Positions 58,614-64,000 of a stretch of 64,000 nt of DNA are shown here, piece after piece (within the stretch, counting starts at the first letter, position 1; each line of letters begins with the position of its first letter). Source of the DNA: Neopestalotiopsis rosae. Lineage: Eukaryota > Ascomycota > Sordariomycetes > Amphisphaeriales > Sporocadaceae. The notes under the pieces were generated by a model, which saw only the letters and a list, made by a program, of their open reading frames with translations, did not search any database and was not told where the DNA came from. The stretch is from the NCBI GenBank assembly GCA_023078685.1, contig JALGAS010000006.1, positions 1,116,001 to 1,180,000 of the forward strand. Direction: 5' to 3'. The translations under genes were made by a program, and so were the position numbers.

Positions 58614-61458
58614 ATGGACCCTCTCTCCATAACGACATCGTGCCTCGCACTGATCGGTGTCGTTGCGAAAACCAGCATCACGATCACCGCCTTTATCCGT
58701 GAATGCCGCGAAGCTCGAGGAGATTTGATCTCCGTCAATCGCGAGCTTTCCGAATTGAAGATCGTTCTGGAACTTCTCCAGGAAGACACTGCAGGCCAAG
58801 ACGGCAGGCTGCTCCTTTCCGAGTCATTACAGATACAGATATTGAGCATTATTCAGAACTGTGGTGATGTCTCAACCAAGGTTGATCAGGTACTCACAGA
58901 TCTGCGCGGGAGCCGGGTCGGCGCGATCAAATGGGTATTGGATCGCAAAAAAGAAGTCGCCAGTCTGAAACAGTCCCTCGAAGCACACAGAAGTGCTCTC
59001 AGTCTCGCATTGGAAATGGTTAATATGCGAGTAGACTCAATTCAAGCCTGCCGTGTCTCATCTCTAATTAATCTGCAGTACCATAACTAAAGCTGTCAAG
59101 GAAGATACAGGTGTTATCAGGGAGGAAGTCGGAGATATAAAACAGGATACTGCGCAAATCCTGGACGAGATCGAAAGATTAAAGATGAGATTACCTCTGT
59201 CAGATCGTGACTACTTTATACAGGGATACCTCGATTCCCTGACTACATACGCGTCTACCGTGTGTGATGCATTGGACGACGACAGATTTGCCTCGGACAT
59301 CGGCGATGGATTCGAAGACGGCCTTGATCACACAGCGAATCCGGTATCGCCAGAAGTCAAGCCTTCAGTACAATTGGATGTGACGCCGGCAACACAAAAA
59401 AAGGATATTGCACCCTTGGACAGCACAATATCGGACCGCGAATTGGAAGCACTTGGGGCATTGGCCGAGAGCGCTCAGGACAAGTCACTTCAAGAGAGAG
59501 TGCGAGCACTGCAAGAGTCAAGGCAACGTCAAGAAGAAACGCAAGTACAAGTCGATTCTGTTTCTCATATTCCAGGCATCCCAACGGACAAGCTCCCCGT
59601 CGAAGCGGACGAAGAAACCCATGGGGATACGAAAATCTCAGTTCATCAACCCAAAATCGAAGACGTATCAGTGTCGAAGCATACAGATTATGAAATTGAT
59701 AATCAATACGAAGACTCTGGTGATGATTATGGATCTGGCCCTGATACTGATGAATATCATAATCAGGATGAAGGAGCTGATAATCAATACGAACACTATA
59801 ATGATATGTACGGATCTAGCCCTGATTCATATCAAATTTTTGATGGGTATCCGGAGCGTCACGAACTTGAACATGAAGAGGTCTACGACTACTCACCTGA
59901 TCACGATCCGTATCAAGATTCTGAAGACGAATATTATAATCGGGTCGCAATGTATCAAAGTGAGCTCTCTACGGGCCAGGGGTCTGAGGACGAACCATCG
60001 AAGAGGTCAGGCGTCCCTACCATAGACCTCAATGTTGCAGTGGCCGAGGGGCCATCGCACGGAACGAACCATTATGAGGATATGTCTGCAAAACAGCAAA
60101 CCTCGACAGCCACTGGCCTGCCCCAAAAGCAGCAGCATTCAAGCTCTCCCCTCCAGGCAACGGTGGACCCAGAGCAGATCCGAGCATTGCCACTATTGTC
60201 ACAAGGTAATGTCAGAAGCTCCGCGCGAATTTTGAGGCTTTGCTGAAACAAAACAGGTCATACATCCAGTATCAAATATTCTGAGACTGTCGTCTCAGGA
60301 TCGCAAAGCAGCCAGTTACTTTGGCCCAGTTTAAGAGATTCCTGCTCAATCTCCACCATTAAATCAGGCGAGCTCAAAACCATCACGAAAGGCACTAATA
60401 ACGTCATTGCGATGGGCCTTAGCCAGGACGGCGTTTTCGGTGTATTCCTACAGAAAGACAGGACCGTCTCTGTCTGGAACATGAATGATAGTTCCAGAGT
60501 GGGCCGCGAATTCAAACGCGGACGATTCGGGCTGGCCAAGCCGGACATGGCCCAGATCATCAAGAACACAAAAGACGTCTTCGATCAAACTCATTTGTAT
60601 GTCTTACTATACTCATCCACTGAGGCCGCGTACGAGCTATATTCTGTGGGTAAGGGTAAGAAACGGCTGAGCTCAAAAGGGGTATACTCTCCTAGACTTC
60701 TCGACAACCTCTACATACTGTCTATCACCAAAAAGGGTGGACTTGAGAGTATGCATTTGGACACTTTCTGGTCGGCCAAACGTGAAGTTGTTCAATTCAA
60801 CATACGTCTAAGGTTTGAGCTGCCCCAGATAGTCGCCTTTGCAGTCGATGAAAAAGATACCGAAATTGTTTACCTTTGTGAAGAAGGGCACTGTCAGATT
60901 GCCAAAATCAATTTCGGAGGCGGGTTTGACTCTGTGCAGCTTGATGATGTCTCGCCGCGATGCGTTCTTGTTCATTATGACTTTGACAGAGACATGGTAC
61001 TGGGAATGGTCTTCAGTCACGAGTATGGTCGTGTCGTGACGGCCTGGACATCAAAGAGACACAGAAGCAACCTCAGGACCATCTTTGTCAACGTATGGCG
61101 TCAACCGTCAAAATCACTGATCAACCATACTTACGCATTGTCAAACGACAGAATGGATCTTGTATATCAGCTCCAGCTGAGTGAAGGGTTCGTGTTTATT
61201 TTATCAAAAACCCTTGCTGGCTGTCAGGTTTTAGACTTGAGAGCATTTTATTGGGACTCGGAGGGCGTAGATGGGGTCTGCCGAGCCAGCTATTGTAAGC
61301 CATGGAGCAGCGAGGAGGTCAGAAAGCTGATTACATCCAATGAAAATGGTTTCTTTTGGAAGAAATCCATTGTCAATGGCTCATTTTATTCAGGTGTCTA
61401 TTATTGGCAAGCTGGTACTTTGAAGGAAGCGGATATCCTTGGCTCTGTATCAATGTAA
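58614..61458 (+). CDS. Helo-like STAND N-terminal domain protein with C-terminal beta-propeller-like region, no NTPase domain
   Basis: Three exons (58614-59026, 59079-60205, 60257-61458) give 913 residues. Residues 1-155 match the fungal Helo-like/STAND N-terminal domain: 'MDPLSITTSCLALIGVVAKT' (a hydrophobic N-terminal helix), 'REARGDLISVNRELSELKIVLELLQ', then after the first splice 'KAVKEDTGVIREEVGDIKQD', the coiled-coil that ends the domain in relatives. In NLR-like fungal proteins this domain sits before a NACHT NTPase; here none follows. Instead comes an acidic, Tyr/Asp/Glu-rich linker (about 190-500) with two copies of a 16-residue repeat, then about 370 residues with beta-rich, WD-like patterns ('GVFGVFLQKDRTVSVWNM', 'FELPQIVAFAVDEKDTEIVYLCEEGH'). 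I infer a membrane-targeted or cell-death-type adaptor with a propeller sensor. Intron 1 appears to be GC-AG; alternatives are in the findings. The start is the family-typical MDPLSI. Confidence 0.82.
59698..59826 (+). repeat. Two direct 48-nt repeats in the acidic linker
   Basis: Copies at 59698-59745 and 59779-59826 encode DNQYEDSGDDYGSGPD and DNQYEHYNDMYGSSPD. They are diverged at the DNA level, so the duplication is not recent. Confidence 0.85.
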
Positions 61459-61964
61459 CACTTACTTGACTGCGTACATGTGCTACTCAGAGAGGTTTGG
61501 CTTAGCTGTCGTGTATCTATAAGTGATGTAATTTCGCACCACTGAATCATAATGAATACTTCGGCGTCTAAAAACAAACACGAATATCATGGCTAGGCAA
61601 GCTGCGCGAAAGCAATATGTTGGTGCATCTAAAGACAACGCAATGATAATGTACTAATTTCCAGAATGTGGGCACTTTTTGTGATACTTACATACCTACC
61701 TATTCAAGCGGTCTTCACTCAACTATCACAGCTACCAGTGTAATGAGCAGCTGCGGTGTTGACAAAAAAGAGCCAGTCTCAAGCGCGACGTCATGTCGGC
61801 TCAGGGATCTCAATTAGGACCCACGCCGACCAGCCATCCTTGAAATTTGTCCGTCAACCCCATTGGGGCACTTGATCTTTCACTAGAGAAGAAGCAAGCA
61901 TATTCGAGGTGCCTGACAAGATTCTAAAAACCTGTCATATAGTGAACAGTGTACCCATCGCAAA
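61459..61964. other. Intergenic
   Basis: About 500 nt between same-strand genes; no supported frame. Confidence 0.6.
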
Positions 61965-62810
61965 ATGTGGTCTCTCGCCATCATTCTCGATTTTCTTGCT
62001 GCAAGCCGAAAAGTGGCAAGGCGATGGATCAAGTACCGCCGTGAGCCGTTTCCTCCCGGCGGCACCGGTCCGCGGGCGCCAGCAAGTCATTTCGTCGCCC
62101 CCGATTTGCCGACTCACACCATCTTTTCACCCGCGAGCCTGTCTCCTGGTGAGAAGCTGCCCCTCCTAGTTTGGGCCAACGGCTTCGGTCTTTCATGGGG
62201 TCTCATGTTCGGCGACCTGCTGCGCGAAATTGCGTCGCACGGATATATAGTCATTGCCAACGGCACCCCAACGGGCCTGGGCATGACGGACGAGAGAGGA
62301 CAGCTGCAGGCGATCCACTGGGCCACTCAGACCCTGCTAGACGTTGACGACGGCGTCAACGGCATTCGCAGCCATATAGACGGTACCAGGATTGCGCTGG
62401 CGGGGCAGAGCAAGGGCGCGATCCACACCTACATTGCCGCCAGCACCCTGCGTGATAACCAAGCAGTCAAAAGCATTGGTATCTTCAACTCGGGGCTCAT
62501 GCGCCGCCGTGCCCAAGACCTGGCGCTCGTCAGCGGCCTCGTGAGCTCGGTGTACTACTTTGTCGGTGACGAGCGGGATGTGCTTTTCAAAAACGCTGGG
62601 CGCGACTGGGAACTTGTACCCAAGGGCGTCCCAGCGTACTTTGCCAGCTTACCCACGGGACACTTGGGCACCTTGTATGAAGAGGCAGGAGGCTTGTTTG
62701 CCGTTGCCGCTGTCAAATGGCTGGACTATGAGCTCAAAGGCGACGAGTCTAGTAAAAGGGAGCTGCTACAACCCGAAGGCGGATGGCAAGTGCAATCGCA
62801 AAATCTATAA
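61965..62810 (+). CDS. Alpha/beta hydrolase (chlorophyllase / dienelactone-hydrolase-like)
   Basis: A single frame of 281 residues. The nucleophile elbow is 'LAGQSKGA' with Ser149 in the G-x-S-x-G position. The oxyanion strand 'PLLVWANGFGLSWGLMFGDLL' and 'LREIASHGYIVIANGTP' precede it. An acid ('YYFVGDERDVLF') and a His ('LPTGHLGTLYE') complete a plausible triad. These enzymes cleave ester-type bonds; the substrate is not indicated. The N-terminus ('MWSLAIILDFLAAS') is hydrophobic for about 13 residues and could be a weak signal or anchor, but no clear cleavage site is seen. It is convergent with an FAD monooxygenase whose stop lies about 100 nt away. Confidence 0.85.
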   Translation: MWSLAIILDFLAASRKVARRWIKYRREPFPPGGTGPRAPASHFVAPDLPTHTIFSPASLSPGEKLPLLVWANGFGLSWGLMFGDLLREIASHGYIVIANGTPTGLGMTDERGQLQAIHWATQTLLDVDDGVNGIRSHIDGTRIALAGQSKGAIHTYIAASTLRDNQAVKSIGIFNSGLMRRRAQDLALVSGLVSSVYYFVGDERDVLFKNAGRDWELVPKGVPAYFASLPTGHLGTLYEEAGGLFAVAAVKWLDYELKGDESSKRELLQPEGGWQVQSQNL

Positions 62811-62912
62811 TTCTTCATAATCCATCACTCGACAAATGAAAAGAAGCGAGTCTAAAACGATGAGGCTAAACTGAAATTACACAGAATTGCAAGATCCAAA
62901 AGACGCACTCTC

Positions 62913-64000
62913 TCAAGACCAATCACCATCAAATTCAATCGGCTCTCCCTTTTCGATCTTGGCCATGAGCTCATCGACGGTCCAGTCCTCATGGACATGA
63001 CCGCGAGGGATATTGGTGTTGACAAAGTCGGCCCCGGTCTGCAGGTGCGCCAGCGCCGCGTGGTAGTTGTCGCGCGCGTACTTTTCCGGTTCGTGTCGCC
63101 ACATCCACCGGCCCTGCTCCGTCTTGATCTTGCTCGGGTCGCGCGACACGGCCTGGGCGTCCTTGTTGTTGCGCCGCGCAAAGTTGATGAAGCCTACCTT
63201 TTGGCAGCACGACACCCTCTCAAAGCTGGATCGGTAAACAAGTGGCGCACGTCAGCTTTTTCGGTAGCTCTTACCGCTGGAGGCGATCTTTGTGATCGGG
63301 GGAAAGGACTTACCGCAGTTTGTTATGGACCCGCGTGGCCCATTGGATGTTTTCTTTTCCTCCCAGCTCCAGGCAGGTGGCCAAGTATATGGCGTCCTCG
63401 ATGCCCTGGTTTGCGCCACTGCCCGAGCTCGGCAGGTATGTGTGGGCGGCATCGCCAGCCTGTACCACGCGGCCGAGAAGCGAGCTTGTCTTAGGCTGAG
63501 GATTCCTCAGCATCAGCTTCCAGTCCACGATGCCGTCCTCGGGCGTCGCCTTGATCAACCTCTTGATAAAGTCCGGAACGTCTGGGACTTTGGACAGACA
63601 GTCTAAAACGGCGTCGACCTTGACCGTCTGCTGCCAAGATTCTTGAGCTCCGCCGTCATCCTGTAATGCGCGTGAATTCAAGTCGACAGACTGATGATTG
63701 TGAGTTGGTAACCTACTTTGTGCATAATTCCCCAGCTTATGATGTCGTCGGTTCTCAGAACAATCATATGTACTCCTGGTCTTCGATCTCTGGCTTAGCA
63801 CCACATAACGTTCAATGATTTCGAACACAGAAAACAGCTGCTTACCCATGCATCATCCGAACAAGAGGGTGTCCATTGTCCAGTATTGCTAGTTTCGTGT
63901 CAAGTTCCTTATCCTCGACGATCCTATCCACGGGAAATGCCGCCCTGAAAGATGCCCATCCACTGCCGCGGGCCCGAATGTCGTGGTCATTAACCAGCTG
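62913..64000 (-). CDS. FAD-dependent monooxygenase (salicylate-hydroxylase-like), 5' part outside window
   Basis: Four minus-strand exons (64000-63846 partial, 63780-63717, 63660-63314, 63225-62913) give the C-terminal 292 residues. The FAD-ribityl motif is visible as 'QAGDAAHTYLPSSGSGANQGIEDA' (GD...H...G-A-N-Q-G-I-E-D), preceded by 'GSGWASFRAAFP' and 'MMHGPGVHMIVLRTDDIISWG'. Only the joined exons give these in one frame. The N-terminal GxGxxG dinucleotide-binding part lies beyond 64000. Such enzymes hydroxylate aromatic or polyketide substrates with NAD(P)H and O2. The stop is close to the hydrolase 3' end on the other strand. The C-terminus ends 'FDGDWS'. Confidence 0.9.

Noticed and set aside
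1..64000. CRISPR array, rRNA operon, intact transposon or repeat-induced-mutation block
   Set aside because: No regularly spaced repeats, no rRNA-like sequence, no transposase or reverse-transcriptase motif, and no long AT-degraded tract was seen.

Overview
The window is nuclear DNA of a filamentous ascomycete, most likely a sordariomycete of hypocrealean type (inferred). The evidence is short GT-AG introns of about 50-90 nt with CTNAC-like branch points, long intergenic spaces, and several families confined to fungi: a hybrid phytochrome, the DUF2433 phosphoesterase-like family, a Pth11-type rhodopsin-fold receptor, and a Helo-like STAND N-terminal domain. No rRNA, complete tRNA, CRISPR or intact transposon was found. 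Exon boundaries below were worked out by eye from splice sites and reading-frame continuity and have not been tested against transcripts.

Layout. 1-9.1 kb: a 2-oxoglutarate/Fe(II) dioxygenase (-), a ketopantoate-reductase-like enzyme (+, divergent from it) and a seven-exon P-type H+-ATPase (+). 9.1-17.8 kb: nearly gene-free. 17.8-22.5 kb: fungal phytochrome histidine kinase (+). 23.7-25.7 kb: conserved zinc-finger-like/coiled-coil protein of unknown function (-). 29.8-31.0 kb: HP1-type heterochromatin protein (+). 32.4-35.0 kb: two microproteins of 57 and 52 residues, each with one membrane segment. 35.4-36.5 kb: COQ5 ubiquinone methyltransferase. 38.0-40.4 kb: DUF2433 phosphoesterase-like protein with an RRM-like segment and an RGG tail. 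41.1-43.7 kb: intronless nuclear protein with a PUA/ASCH-like domain. 44.3-53.1 kb: four membrane proteins (unknown polytopic protein, MFS transporter, fungal-specific polytopic protein, Pth11-like receptor). 56.0-57.5 kb: AT-hook plus DUF2461 protein (-). 58.6-61.5 kb: Helo-like protein (+). 62.0-64.0 kb: alpha/beta hydrolase (+) convergent with an FAD monooxygenase (-) that runs off the right end.

Most genes are housekeeping or signalling genes and do not form one pathway. Chromatin and nuclear functions recur (HP1, AT-hook/DUF2461, PUA-like protein), as do sensing and membrane functions (phytochrome, Pth11-like receptor, MFS transporter, proton pump). The hydrolase/monooxygenase pair at the right edge could be the margin of a catabolic or secondary-metabolite locus.

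The most unusual gene is at 58614-61458. It joins a STAND-type Helo-like N-terminal domain to a C-terminal beta-propeller-like region through an acidic linker, with no NACHT or NB-ARC NTPase between them, and appears to use a GC-AG intron. Other points of interest are the microprotein pair, the DUF2433 protein with lost metal ligands and RNA-binding features, and an acidic insertion in the actuator domain of the proton pump.
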